A stretch of 26,917 nt of DNA from Porphyromonadaceae bacterium UBA7048 (GCA_002493945.1 DLAL01000039.1:1-26917), one strand, 5' to 3'; counted from the first letter of the stretch, positions 15,541 to 24,013 are shown. Translations and numbers: made by a program. The notes: generated by a model not told the origin, from the sequence alone.

Positions 15541-16224
15541 TCACTTGATGCGGAAGTTATAACCCAGGGTCACCTCTATCGACATCGGACGCGACGCACC
15601 GAACACATCGGCCTTGGCAGCAGGGAAGATATTGCCCAGGCCGTAGTAGAAGCGGCCTTCGAGCGTCAGCGAATGTCGCGGCTGCACGTAGAACTCTATG
15701 CCCACGCCGGCGCAGATGCCGTAGTCGAATTTATTCTTCACTTCCATGGCCAGCTGCTCGTAGCGGCGGTTGCGCGGAAAATCCTTCACCGTGCCAGGAT
15801 GCTCGTAGTCGAAGTCAGAGCCGATTTTGTCGCCTATCATATAGCTCACCTGCGGACCGAGATTGACGAAGCCCTTGAAGCGCCGCGACCCGAAGTAGAT
15901 GTGCGTCAGCAGCGGCAGGTTGATGTAGGTGAGCGTGCGCCTGTAGCTCAGCGGAGCCAGCTCGAAATTCTCCTTCCAGCCGCGCTGCACCCAGCCCAGT
16001 TCGGCGATAAGGCCGAATATCTTCTCCTCGGAGTAGCGGAATGTCACCGCACCGGTCGAGCCCATGTTCCAGAGCTGCTTGGTCGAGGGGGAGAAGGACA
16101 TCTGCGCCATCGACAGACCGCCCTTGGCGCCGATGAATACGTGCGGCTTGTAGTGCGTCTCGGCAGCGGCAGCGAAAGCTACGACGGAAGCCACCGCAAC
16201 AAGGAGTACTTTCAAAAGCCTCAT
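15541..16224 (-). CDS. PorT-like outer-membrane beta-barrel protein
   Basis: Protein of 227 residues with a signal peptide (MRLLKVLLVAVASVVAFAAA) and a small beta-barrel of the porin/OmpA-like or PorT family: alternating strands such as HVFIGAKGGLSMAQM, TLTYINLPLLTHIYFG, FVNLGPQVSYMIG and ICAGVGIEFYV, ending SIEVTLGYNFRIK. The YINLPLL...GPQVSYM pattern is typical of PorT-family proteins. The type IX secretion protein PorT belongs to this group, but paralogues of unknown role are common, so no gene name is given. Its ATG overlaps the stop of the LysM gene by four bases (ATGA), suggesting translational coupling. Confidence 0.8.
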   Translation of the reverse strand: MRLLKVLLVAVASVVAFAAAAETHYKPHVFIGAKGGLSMAQMSFSPSTKQLWNMGSTGAVTFRYSEEKIFGLIAELGWVQRGWKENFELAPLSYRRTLTYINLPLLTHIYFGSRRFKGFVNLGPQVSYMIGDKIGSDFDYEHPGTVKDFPRNRRYEQLAMEVKNKFDYGICAGVGIEFYVQPRHSLTLEGRFYYGLGNIFPAAKADVFGASRPMSIEVTLGYNFRIK

Positions 16225-17705
16225 AGCACACGCACCGCCGTGCGGCCTCCCTCGCGGAATGATATGATATAGACGTCGGTGTTATAATAGCCCGCGTCCT
16301 CGCCGGCGCTGCGGAAGTCGAAACTCGACTGAACGCCCTCGGATGTCGACGGATATGTCGGATTGAACACGCCTTCGTTCACGCGGAGATTCTTGATCAG
16401 CCATGTGGCCGCATCGTATCCGACAAGGGCGTAGGACGGCACACTCTCCATAGGCTCGGCGCCGAACCAGCGGCGGAACGACGACGCCACGCCGCGCGAC
16501 GAGAAGCCCGTGAAGTCATCGAAAAAGCGCGAGTACACTGTAGCATTAAGCCTGTGGAGCATGTCGAGCGCATCGCCGCGGAAGGCCGTCCAGTCAGGAT
16601 AGCCGAATACCTCCATCACGGCGCAGTCGGCCGTGGTCTCGCCATTCTCGGCAGCAGTGTCCAGCGCCTCGGCGGCACGTCCTTTCAGACGCTCGCGGTA
16701 GGAGTGGAGCGCGTAGGCGAATTTATTGAACTCGGCCTTGCTTCCCGACGATGGCACCACCACATATTTCTGAGCCCCGTCGACAGGAAGGACATCGAAG
16801 TCGGCGGTCACAAGATTGTTCTCATACTCGATGAAGCGGGGCTCGACACCGGCCGCACGGCAGCGCTCGACGAGATAGTTGACGAAACTTTCCTTCTCGT
16901 TGCGTCCAGTCCGGCTCCGCAGAATCACAGGCGTGAATCCGGCGAAGTCCGTCAGAAGCGCGTCGACGGCTTTCTCGTACATCACGTGCTGGGGCGCATT
17001 GGCCTGAAGCAGCATCGGCACGGAAGCATAGAGCGTGTCGGGGATGCAGAGCGCATTGAACACGTAGTTGCCTCCTTCGGCAGCCTTGCGCGCCACAGCC
17101 GCAAGCACGGCCTCATCGCCCGGAGTGAAAATCACCGCGGCACGCGCTACGGCGCTGTCGGCCTCCACCATATCGGCCACACGCCCGGCAGAGAGTCCGT
17201 CGATGTCGCGCGCTATGATGTCGACGCGTCCCGAGCGGTCGGCCAGACTGTCGGCCGCCACGAGCATGCCTTTGTACACCTCGAGTGCCACCTTGTTGGC
17301 CCGCGACGGCTCGGCATTGTCAAGTCCGAATGGCAGCAGCACCGCTATGGCAGGATTCTTGGGCATCTCCTCCACTTCGGCTGTGTCAGCCGGAACTGCC
17401 TCGACTTCCTCGACGACGACCTCCTCCGCAGGCTCCTCCACTTTCGGGAAGAGAAGGATATCGCCCTTGCGGATGTCATTGGCTGCAAAGGGATTGGCGG
17501 CCACGATTTCGTCGACCGTCATGCCGAGGTTCTTCGAGATGCCGTAGAGTGACTCGCCCTTCTTCACTTTGTAGTAATAGTACTCTACCCCCTTCACCTT
17601 CTTGGTCGGGAGGTCGAGAGCCGAAGCGAAGGCGGCACCCGTGAGTGCCATCAGCATGACCGCCGCAGCCTTATATATTCCTTTCAGATAGACTCTTGAA
17701 AGCAT
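16221..17705 (-). CDS. LysM protein with periplasmic-binding-like domain
   Basis: Exported protein of 494 residues. After a signal peptide (to about residue 29) comes one LysM peptidoglycan-binding module at about 43-87 (YYKVKKGESLYGISKNLGMT, then KGDILLFP). A Val/Glu-rich acidic linker follows (about 88-115), then a long domain resembling type 1 periplasmic-binding or LppC-like proteins (IAVLLPFGLDN at its start, VPSYALVGYDAATWLIKNL near its end). It probably sits on peptidoglycan in the periplasm; ligand unknown. ATG 17705 is chosen because it leaves a leader of about 18 bases from the predicted promoter. A second in-frame ATG at 17717 would add four residues. It heads the operon with the PorT-like gene and radA. 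Confidence 0.85.
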   Translation of the reverse strand: MLSRVYLKGIYKAAAVMLMALTGAAFASALDLPTKKVKGVEYYYYKVKKGESLYGISKNLGMTVDEIVAANPFAANDIRKGDILLFPKVEEPAEEVVVEEVEAVPADTAEVEEMPKNPAIAVLLPFGLDNAEPSRANKVALEVYKGMLVAADSLADRSGRVDIIARDIDGLSAGRVADMVEADSAVARAAVIFTPGDEAVLAAVARKAAEGGNYVFNALCIPDTLYASVPMLLQANAPQHVMYEKAVDALLTDFAGFTPVILRSRTGRNEKESFVNYLVERCRAAGVEPRFIEYENNLVTADFDVLPVDGAQKYVVVPSSGSKAEFNKFAYALHSYRERLKGRAAEALDTAAENGETTADCAVMEVFGYPDWTAFRGDALDMLHRLNATVYSRFFDDFTGFSSRGVASSFRRWFGAEPMESVPSYALVGYDAATWLIKNLRVNEGVFNPTYPSTSEGVQSSFDFRSAGEDAGYYNTDVYIISFREGGRTAVRVL

Positions 17706-17729
17706 AACATTACACATCTTTTGTTTCTG

Positions 17730-17760
17730 CAAAAGTAGCGCTTTTATCTTATTCCGACAA
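17730..17760 (-). promoter_or_regulatory. Bacteroidetes-type promoter of the LysM/PorT-like/radA operon
   Basis: Minus-strand TACTTTTG at 17737-17730 matches TAnnTTTG, with TTG at 17760-17758 exactly 20 bases upstream. The implied start site is near 17723. Confidence 0.65.
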
Positions 17761-17865
17761 GCAAAACGCGAAAAAAGCGGAGGCTTCACAATAAGCCGTA
17801 AAGCAAATTTCCGAAAATCCGTGCCGCGGCCCCTCGGAATGACAGCGCGCCGATGAAGACGACAA

Positions 17866-17897
17866 CGGGGCCGCGTCATGCTTCTGACGCGGCCCCG
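17866..17897 (-). terminator. Terminator-like hairpin after the coiled-coil lipoprotein gene
   Basis: A perfect 13-bp GC-rich stem (17866-17878 with 17885-17897) with a 6-base loop lies 26 bases past the stop of the lipoprotein gene. The T-tract on the minus strand is weak (TTGTCGTCTTC), so efficiency is uncertain. Confidence 0.72.
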
Positions 17898-17923
17898 CCG
17901 GTAAATATTTATATGTCTATGTG

Positions 17924-18781
17924 TCAGTCAATCTTCACTACGAGGTAGTTGGAGAGGCTCCAGAAGGCGGCGGGATTGGTGATGCGGAGCACCTTGTGGC
18001 CGTTCACGTCCTCGATGACATACGAGTCGGTGGGCTGGTTGGTGAGCACCTTGGCCTTCTTGGCGTTGAGGTCGATGCTGGTGAGGGTGCGCTTGTCGGC
18101 GGCAGTGAAGAAGGACTGGTCGAAGTCGCCCTGCATGATTTTGGTCTTACGGAGGAAGCCTGATTCAAGTATCTTGTTCTCTTTCAGCTCCTTGTTGGTG
18201 CCGATGGCGTAGTAGCAGAGGTTGAGCTCGTTGGCGAGGTCCACGCTGACCTTGGCCACGGAGTCGCGGTCGGCCGTCACGCGGCTGACAGTCGTATTGA
18301 GCGAGTCGACGGCATTGTCGAGCGAGCCGATTTTCTCAGTAGCTTCGCCGAGGCTGGCCTTGAGGCTGTTGATTTCGGCAGCCTGCGAGTCAATCTGAGC
18401 GCGGAGAGAAGCGATGGTTTTCTTGAGTCCGGCGTTGGCATTGACCGATACATTGAGTTTCTTCTCAAGGTCGGCGAGAGCTTCGCGGCGTTCCTCAAGG
18501 GTTTTCTGAATAGCGGCCATATTGGCGCGGATCTGAGCGCGGCGGTCAGGGTTCTCCTGTTCACCCGAGACGGTAAGGATGTTCTCGAGGCTCTTTATCT
18601 GCTCCATGTCCGAAGTAATCTCGCTCATGAGGTTCAGCAGCTCGTCGCGGTCGTTGACGGCCTGAATAAGCTCCTCGCGTGTGGCGTCGGCCTGAGCCTT
18701 CGCTTCAGCTTCTTTCTTCTTATCGGTACATGCCGACAATGCGATGATTGCAGCAATGCCCATAATCACAAACTTTCTCAT
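17924..18781 (-). CDS. Coiled-coil lipoprotein, unknown function
   Basis: Lipoprotein of 285 residues; the signal peptide ends in LSAC with Cys18 as the lipidation site. Residues about 20-190 are almost entirely charged heptad-like helix, rich in Ala, Glu, Lys, Leu and Asp, and should form a long coiled coil. The last 90 residues are a compact domain with LRKTKIMQGDF, FFTAADKRTLTSIDL and the end FWSLSNYLVVKID. Such architecture suits a periplasmic spacer or an outer-membrane-anchored scaffold, but no function is known to me. The gene follows rsmI by 39 bases on the same strand and may be read through from it; no clear promoter of its own is seen. Confidence 0.8.
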   Translation of the reverse strand: MRKFVIMGIAAIIALSACTDKKKEAEAKAQADATREELIQAVNDRDELLNLMSEITSDMEQIKSLENILTVSGEQENPDRRAQIRANMAAIQKTLEERREALADLEKKLNVSVNANAGLKKTIASLRAQIDSQAAEINSLKASLGEATEKIGSLDNAVDSLNTTVSRVTADRDSVAKVSVDLANELNLCYYAIGTNKELKENKILESGFLRKTKIMQGDFDQSFFTAADKRTLTSIDLNAKKAKVLTNQPTDSYVIEDVNGHKVLRITNPAAFWSLSNYLVVKID

Positions 18782-18820
18782 AACAATAGATAACTAATAG
18801 TTGAAAAATCAATGAATAAC

Positions 18821-19579
18821 TCAGACGTCCGCCGGCTTTTCGCAAGCCTCATCGCCATCATCCTCTTTATACTTATTACGGTGTCGGCGCGGAGCGCTTT
18901 TCGATACCTCTTCGGGCGCTATAACTATAACAATCTCTCCTCGCGAACGGTTCTCAGTGAAGTACGCCGAAAGCTCGGCGAGGGTTCCGCGGTGGGTCGT
19001 GTCATATAGCTTCGATATCTCGCGGCATACGGCGGCCTCGCGCGTGGGGCCGAATACTTCGGCAAGTTGCTCGAGGGTGCGCGGCAACCTGACGGGCGAC
19101 TCGTAGATGATGACCGTCACGGGCAGCGAGGCAAGGAACTCCAGACGCGAGGCACGTCCTTTCTTGACGGGGAGGAATCCTTCGAAGAAGAACCTGTCGC
19201 ACGGCAGGCCGGAGTTGACCAGCGCCGGAACGAAGGCCGTAGGACCGGGCAGAGTCTCCACCGTCAGGCCACGCCGACGGCACTCGCGCGACAGCATGAA
19301 GCCCGGGTCGGAGATGCCGGGCGTACCGGCGTCAGACACGAGAGCGATATTCTCCCCTGCCTCGATACGGTCAAGAATCGGGTCGAGGTTCTTGTGCTCG
19401 TTGAACTTGTGGTGGCTCGCCATGGGCGTGTCGATGCCGAAGTGGCGCATCAGCACCGCTGAGGTGCGTGTGTCCTCGGCCAGCACGAGCGACGCGCTGC
19501 GCAGCACTTCCACGGCGCGCGGAGCCATGTCGCCCAGATTGCCCACCGGAGTGGGGACTATGTAGAGTTTGCCTGACAT
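18821..19579 (-). CDS. rsmI: 16S rRNA (cytidine-1402-2'-O)-methyltransferase
   Basis: Cytoplasmic SAM-dependent enzyme of 252 residues that 2'-O-methylates C1402 in the decoding centre of 16S rRNA. The tetrapyrrole-methylase fold is evident: KLYIVPTPVGNLGDMAPRAV at the start, LAEDTRTS, the SAM-site stretch ALVSDAGTPGISDPG, and LPGPTAFVPALVNSGLP. YESPVRLPRTLEQL and the REISKLYDTTHRGTLAEL region complete it. The last 25 residues form a charged tail. ATG at 19579 overlaps the stop of the preceding gene (TGATG); a GTG one codon earlier is less likely. It is the third gene in an operon with dacB and an acidic-linker protein. Confidence 0.96.
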   Translation of the reverse strand: MSGKLYIVPTPVGNLGDMAPRAVEVLRSASLVLAEDTRTSAVLMRHFGIDTPMASHHKFNEHKNLDPILDRIEAGENIALVSDAGTPGISDPGFMLSRECRRRGLTVETLPGPTAFVPALVNSGLPCDRFFFEGFLPVKKGRASRLEFLASLPVTVIIYESPVRLPRTLEQLAEVFGPTREAAVCREISKLYDTTHRGTLAELSAYFTENRSRGEIVIVIAPEEVSKSAPRRHRNKYKEDDGDEACEKPADV

Positions 19580-20187
19580 CACTCAAAACATTTTTCGATG
19601 AATGTGACGAACTTCTTCACGCCCTCGTCCTCGGCATCGAGCATGAGGTCGCCCGTGATATAGTCTACGGCCTCGACGGGAGATGTCATCTCGCCGATGA
19701 CGTCGAGCGTGGCCTGGAAATCGGCCTCGTCGCCGCCGAACACCTCGCGCACGAAGCAGTATTTGTCGTTGAGCGTCAAGTGTCTGCGGATGTCTGGCTT
19801 GCCGTATGTCACCTGCGTGGCAGGAACAGGGTCGGGGTCGGGTTCAGAGGGTGCCTCAGCCTCGGGTTCCTGCATGGCGACAGGCTCGGAAGCCGGCTCG
19901 GGAAGGGGTTCGGTAGCGACCTCGCTTACATCCTCAGGCTCAGCCTCACGGACCACTTCCGGCTCGGGCGCCGGCGCCCACGCATCGACCTCATCGGCCT
20001 GCGGCTCGCGCTCGGGCCCGGCGAAGTCTTCGACGGGTTCTGCGGTGAGTTCGTCCATGAATCCCTTGAATTCGGCATATTTGTCGGCAAGAAGGGCGGC
20101 GGCGGTGGCGTCACCGCGGTTCTCGAGTATCCGGAGGAGTCCTTCTATTTCGACGGAGAGAGATATGAGTCGTCTGTAATCAGTCAT
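19579..20187 (-). CDS. Conserved-type protein with acidic Pro/Glu linker, unknown function
   Basis: Soluble protein of 202 residues with no signal peptide. Residues 1-50 look helical (ISLSVEIEGLLRILENRGD). Residues about 51-125 are a low-complexity linker rich in Glu, Pro, Ala and Asp. A C-terminal domain (about 129-202) starts KPDIRRHLTLNDKYCFVRE and ends KKFVTFIEKCFE, a pattern I recall from uncharacterised Bacteroidetes proteins. The two-domain, flexible-linker layout suggests an adaptor or binding protein. It lies 14 bases after dacB and overlaps rsmI by one base (TGATG), so it is coexpressed with both. No function can be assigned. Confidence 0.78.
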   Translation of the reverse strand: MTDYRRLISLSVEIEGLLRILENRGDATAAALLADKYAEFKGFMDELTAEPVEDFAGPEREPQADEVDAWAPAPEPEVVREAEPEDVSEVATEPLPEPASEPVAMQEPEAEAPSEPDPDPVPATQVTYGKPDIRRHLTLNDKYCFVREVFGGDEADFQATLDVIGEMTSPVEAVDYITGDLMLDAEDEGVKKFVTFIEKCFE

Positions 20188-20201
20188 AATGTGTCACTTG
20201 C

Positions 20202-21536
20202 TTAAAAATTCTTCAACAGCAGATCCTCGGCACCGCGGCGCACTTCGCGACGGGGGCAGAAGAAACCATTGACCATGATGACCACCACGTGGGTGGGTCT
20301 GCGTGCATCGTCAAGCACATATCCGGCATAGCACTGCACGGAGCTGACGCTGCCCGTCTTGAGCGCCACGCGGCCTTCCAAACGGGTGTCCTTGAGGAAG
20401 TTCTTGAGCGTGCCCTCGCGTCCTGCCTTGGGGAAAAAGGAGGCATACAGCGCGGCCTTGTCCGACTTTGCCATCCACTCGAGGACATCGCCGATGAAGC
20501 GCGGCGACAGACGGTTGGCGCGGGTCAGGCCGCTGCCGTCGTTTATCAGCGTGCACGAAGTGTTGATGCCCCGTGTGGCCCACAGCTCCTTCTCGCGCTT
20601 TATGGCTGCCTTGCGCGATGCGTCGGGCGCGATGGAGCGCAGCATGCCCTCGGCAAAGAGGTTGTCGGAGTGTATCATCAGGCTGCGCATGATCTCGGAG
20701 AAGCGCGGCGACTTCTGGCGCAGAAGCACGGTCTCGCCGCCCTTTGCGCCCGCTGACTTGCTTCCGACGGTGATACCGGCAGCCGAGAGCTTGCTCTTGA
20801 GCTCGGCCCGGAACACTGCCGCCGGGTCGGGGACAGACACGTCAAGGGCCCACCGGGTGTCCTTGGTGTTGCGCGTATAGACAAGTATATTGTTGCTGTT
20901 CACGCCGCGGATGAGGTTGTTGGGACCGTCCTGACGGCGCACCGTCACCTTGAGGCCGGGCACCTCGGGACGCGTCTTGCCCGTGTTGGGATAGAGCGTG
21001 GCCGAGTTGTCGCGGTAGTTGAATGCGAAGAGTCCTGCGCCATAGGGCCACACGACATCCTCTATTTCCCACTGGACGAGCGGCCCGGCGTCGCTGAGCG
21101 TGCCTTCGACCACGACGGCGCCCGTGATGCGCGTGATGCCTTTGGCTTTGAGAGCGCTGACGATGCGGTCGGCGAAGCCGAGGTTGTTCTTGAACGAATT
21201 GCTTTCAAGCGTGGGATCGGCCACGGCGCGTACCACCAGATCGCCCGACCACGTGCCAGACGGGCCTTTGGAGCCGCGGAGCACCACAGGCGTGGAGAAG
21301 CAGCTGTCAGGATTAAGGACTGACAGCGCCGATGCCGTGGTGATGACCTTCATCACCGATGCCGGAGTGAGCGAGAGTCCTGAGTTATGGTCTACCATGA
21401 CCTCTCCGCTCCTGATATCCTTGATATAGACACCCACGGATGTGGCGTCCTCGCCGTCGAAATTGAGGCACTGCCCTGCTGCCGTGCGCATGCACACCAC
21501 GGCGGCAACGACGAGAAGTATATATTTTAGTTTCAT
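20202..21536 (-). CDS. dacB: D-alanyl-D-alanine carboxypeptidase/endopeptidase, PBP4 type
   Basis: Periplasmic low-molecular-weight penicillin-binding protein of 444 residues, trimming or cutting peptidoglycan cross-links. A signal peptide (MKLKYILLVVAAVVCM) is followed by the three active-site motifs: SVMK (Ser60 to Lys63), SDN (290-292) and KTGS (393-396). The long insertion between SxxK and SxN is typical of the PBP4/DacB class, as is NDGSGLTRANRLSP. Residues 390-444 end in a predicted strand-rich part with HVVVIMVNGF. Start ATG 21536 puts the signal peptide at the very beginning; the frame is open 14 codons further upstream. It leads the operon with the acidic-linker gene and rsmI. Confidence 0.94.
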   Translation of the reverse strand: MKLKYILLVVAAVVCMRTAAGQCLNFDGEDATSVGVYIKDIRSGEVMVDHNSGLSLTPASVMKVITTASALSVLNPDSCFSTPVVLRGSKGPSGTWSGDLVVRAVADPTLESNSFKNNLGFADRIVSALKAKGITRITGAVVVEGTLSDAGPLVQWEIEDVVWPYGAGLFAFNYRDNSATLYPNTGKTRPEVPGLKVTVRRQDGPNNLIRGVNSNNILVYTRNTKDTRWALDVSVPDPAAVFRAELKSKLSAAGITVGSKSAGAKGGETVLLRQKSPRFSEIMRSLMIHSDNLFAEGMLRSIAPDASRKAAIKREKELWATRGINTSCTLINDGSGLTRANRLSPRFIGDVLEWMAKSDKAALYASFFPKAGREGTLKNFLKDTRLEGRVALKTGSVSSVQCYAGYVLDDARRPTHVVVIMVNGFFCPRREVRRGAEDLLLKNF

Positions 21537-21610
21537 TATGTACCTTGTCTTTTGAATTTGATGGGGCGAAATTAGCAAATTTTTATGACTTAAAGGACAT
21601 GTCCATCTAT

Positions 21611-21646
21611 AAAAAACGGACCGCCGTCACTTTTTACGGCAGTCCG
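21611..21646 (-). terminator. Rho-independent terminator of the envelope operon
   Basis: An 11-bp stem with one mismatch (21617-21627 with 21636-21646), an 8-base loop, and TTTTTT directly after it on the minus strand (21616-21611). It lies about 22 bases past the PCMD gene stop and before dacB, so it separates the two minus-strand operons. Confidence 0.9.
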
Positions 21647-21668
21647 CACATATATAATAACCAATCCG

Positions 21669-22625
21669 TCAATATCCGAACCCCACATTATCCACATAGA
21701 GAGTCATCCCCGGCGTGCCGACGTACGGCTCTCCCTTGGCCGAACTTATCATGAGTATGACGTGAGTAGGCTTCTCAGAGCCGTCGCCCCAGCCGTCCTC
21801 CATCACGGGCACCATGCGTCCGAGGGAATTGCGAGCATAGTATCGGGCGCTCCCCGAACGCAGTCCGAGCCACTCCATGCCCTGACGCCGGCTGCAGTCG
21901 CCGTACACTATCGGCACCTCATAGCCGTCGACCCAGTCCGTGGCACGACTGAGCATGACGCCGCCCGTGCCCACGCGACGTGCGTGAATGTTGCCCTCGG
22001 CATCCTCCACGCGCCGCTGCAGGAAGACGAACACCACGGCCGAGTCGCGTCCGGCTATGGTCTTCTTCGAGCCGAAGCCCGTGGACTTCAGCCGCATATC
22101 CTCCGCCGGCACCTCGAGCTTGTAGTCAAAGACAAGACATTCGGGTCTGCCTCCGAAAGACACACCCATCTCCATCTTCTGCATAGGATTGCTCGTGCCG
22201 GTTATCGGCTCGAACATCTCGCCCAGAAATATCGACCCGGCCACAAGCACATCCATGTTCACCACATGAAGCACCTTGACTGATTCCATCATCGTGCAGA
22301 GCCGGGCGCAGCGGCCGTGGCCGGGACGGTCGGCCGGAAAGACGGCGTTAGATGTCTTGGTTATACCGGCTACACGGGCGTAGACGTTGCTGGTGGCCCA
22401 CGGCGAGCCGCCGAAATTGCTGTACGGACGGTTGCCCGTGACGGTGGTGTCGGGAGCTATCTCATAGACCGTCTTGCGGCCGCCTCCTATCACAGCCGAC
22501 TCCTTGAGCTGACGGGTGACCCAGTGGTCGAAGTCGCCGTACTTCACCGGCTCTACGCGCCGGGCCTCTGGCCGAAACACGGCCAGGGCGAGTATCGTCA
22601 GTGTGATGAATATCTTTCTATACAT
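21669..22625 (-). CDS. PCMD-domain exported protein
   Basis: Exported protein of 318 residues; hydrophobic residues 5-17 form the signal peptide. The body matches the PCMD (putative carbohydrate metabolism) domain that I recall from Bacteroidales: GDFDHWVTRQLKESAVIGG, SPWATSNVYARVAGI, VVNMDVLVAGSIFLGEMFEP, and the closing PTHVILMISSAKGEPYVG followed by TPGMTLYVDNVGF. The end resembles a jelly-roll carbohydrate-binding fold. The biochemical role of the domain is not established. It is the last gene of the five-gene envelope operon, 13 bases after the barrel gene and just before a strong terminator. Confidence 0.8.
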   Translation of the reverse strand: MYRKIFITLTILALAVFRPEARRVEPVKYGDFDHWVTRQLKESAVIGGGRKTVYEIAPDTTVTGNRPYSNFGGSPWATSNVYARVAGITKTSNAVFPADRPGHGRCARLCTMMESVKVLHVVNMDVLVAGSIFLGEMFEPITGTSNPMQKMEMGVSFGGRPECLVFDYKLEVPAEDMRLKSTGFGSKKTIAGRDSAVVFVFLQRRVEDAEGNIHARRVGTGGVMLSRATDWVDGYEVPIVYGDCSRRQGMEWLGLRSGSARYYARNSLGRMVPVMEDGWGDGSEKPTHVILMISSAKGEPYVGTPGMTLYVDNVGFGY

Positions 22626-22638
22626 ATCATACTTAGTT

Positions 22639-23220
22639 TCAGAAATTTATCCTCGCGCCGATGCAGAGCTGCAGCCAGTCGGCCGGCGAGAGGCAACTGT
22701 TGCCGACGGCGTTCAGCAGATATATGTCGCAGGTGCTTATCTCGTAGAATACGGCGACCGAGCGCACCGCCATGCGCCGCCTGAAGTTCCATTCGAGCCG
22801 CTGGCCCAGCGCGACATTCGACCGCACTTTGGTCGGCAGGCCGTAGTAGCCGGTGGGATAGCGGTCAGGCTGCGAGAGCCAGAAGCGCTGACTGATGAGA
22901 GTGGTGAAGTAGATGCTCGCCGACAGCGGATAGAAGCGCAGATGCTCACGGCACGGTATAGCCCACGGCACGAAGTTCTCCTTCACGGCCACCAGCGCCT
23001 TGGCCGACGCGGAGTCGTACTTCGGGATGACGCCGAATATGATCTCGGTCTCCCAGTGGCCGCCCGAGCCGTAGCGCCAGCCGGGACCGGCCGACACGGC
23101 GCCCATGGCTCCGCCCGTCTGCACGCACACGTAGTGCGGCACCAGATCGGCGGCACGGGCCGGGAGGGCGACAACCGCCGCAATCAGGGCAAGGAGGAGG
23201 CTAAAAATCGACGACTTCAT
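22639..23220 (-). CDS. Small outer-membrane barrel-like protein, unknown function
   Basis: Protein of 193 residues with a signal peptide (MKSSIFSLLLALIAAVVALPARA) and a C-terminal phenylalanine (ARINF), as usual for outer-membrane barrels. Strand-like segments include GAVSAGPGWRYGSGGHWETEIIFGVIP, FYPLSASIYFTTLI and YGLPTKVRSNVALGQRLEW. Four cysteines near the C-terminal half and at position ~28 are unusual for a barrel. I do not recognise a characterised family. Start 23220 is chosen because it begins the signal peptide directly; in-frame ATGs at 23226 and 23235 are possible. It overlaps the end of the phosphoesterase gene by 20 bases. Confidence 0.72.
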   Translation of the reverse strand: MKSSIFSLLLALIAAVVALPARAADLVPHYVCVQTGGAMGAVSAGPGWRYGSGGHWETEIIFGVIPKYDSASAKALVAVKENFVPWAIPCREHLRFYPLSASIYFTTLISQRFWLSQPDRYPTGYYGLPTKVRSNVALGQRLEWNFRRRMAVRSVAVFYEISTCDIYLLNAVGNSCLSPADWLQLCIGARINF

Positions 23221-24013
23221 ACTCATATCCGTCATCATTAATGGTGAAAAGCAGATAGGACCGCTTCAGGATGTTGGCGCACTCGTAGTACATGATGCCG
23301 TCGCCGAAGAGGTCGTCGGCCTCCACGTGATGCCCGTGGCCGTAAATGCAGAACTGCAGGCCGGGGAATCGGCACACCAGCGCGTGGAATTCCTCGGCGA
23401 TATTGTTGTCGAACTGCTCGCTGAAGGGCGCGGCGTGCATCAGCACGACTGTCTTTTCGACACACGCCGGCAGAGCGGACAGGTCGCTCTTCATGAAGCT
23501 GAAGTCCGGAGCCGAAATCGAGCTGTCGAACTCCATGGCGTTGGTGTTCAGGCACACGAATCGCACGTTGCCTGCCGTGAAACTGAAGTTCAGCGGCCCG
23601 TAGAGTACGCGGTAGGCGTCGATGCCGGTGGCGAGGCAGTCATGGTTGCCGATGACGCACACATAGGGCACGGCGAGGCTGGCGAGAATATCACGCGCCC
23701 ACTCGAACTCGCGCGTAGAACCGAACTCGGTCACATCACCGCCGTGGACCACGAAGTCGAGGTCGCCGCGGGCGTTCAGCTCGCGCACCACATCGCGGGT
23801 CTCGTCGTAGCCGCGCTGGGTGTCGGATATCATGGCGAAGCGTATCGACCTGCGGCCCGCGGTGCGCTCTTCGATAAGGGCGGTATTCTTCCCGGTGAGG
23901 TGTTCCTCGCCCGATATATTCACGTCGTAGGGATGACTCTCAAGCATCTCGCATCCCGGGAGCATCAGCCATCCGGCGACGGCCATGCAATATGTGCGTA
24001 GTATGTTTTTCAT
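23201..24013 (-). CDS. Metallophosphoesterase lipoprotein
   Basis: Lipoprotein of 270 residues; lipobox LPGC puts the lipidated Cys at 21. The calcineurin-like metal motifs are in order: SDTQ (the usual DxH has Gln here), HGGDVTEFG, IGNHD, LMHAAP, and YGHGHH. It should be a periplasmic phosphatase or phosphodiesterase facing an envelope substrate. Replacement of the first-motif His by Gln occurs in some subfamilies. ATG 24013 overlaps the stop of the phosphoethanolamine transferase gene (TGATG), suggesting a functional link: it might act on the lipid or head group handled by that enzyme. That link is inferred from gene order only. Confidence 0.88.
   Translation of the reverse strand: MKNILRTYCMAVAGWLMLPGCEMLESHPYDVNISGEEHLTGKNTALIEERTAGRRSIRFAMISDTQRGYDETRDVVRELNARGDLDFVVHGGDVTEFGSTREFEWARDILASLAVPYVCVIGNHDCLATGIDAYRVLYGPLNFSFTAGNVRFVCLNTNAMEFDSSISAPDFSFMKSDLSALPACVEKTVVLMHAAPFSEQFDNNIAEEFHALVCRFPGLQFCIYGHGHHVEADDLFGDGIMYYECANILKRSYLLFTINDDGYEYEVVDF

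Noticed and set aside
16554..17552. 332-codon plus-strand open frame opposite the LysM gene
   Set aside because: No motif or signal peptide, rich in His, Arg and Val as expected of an antisense shadow.
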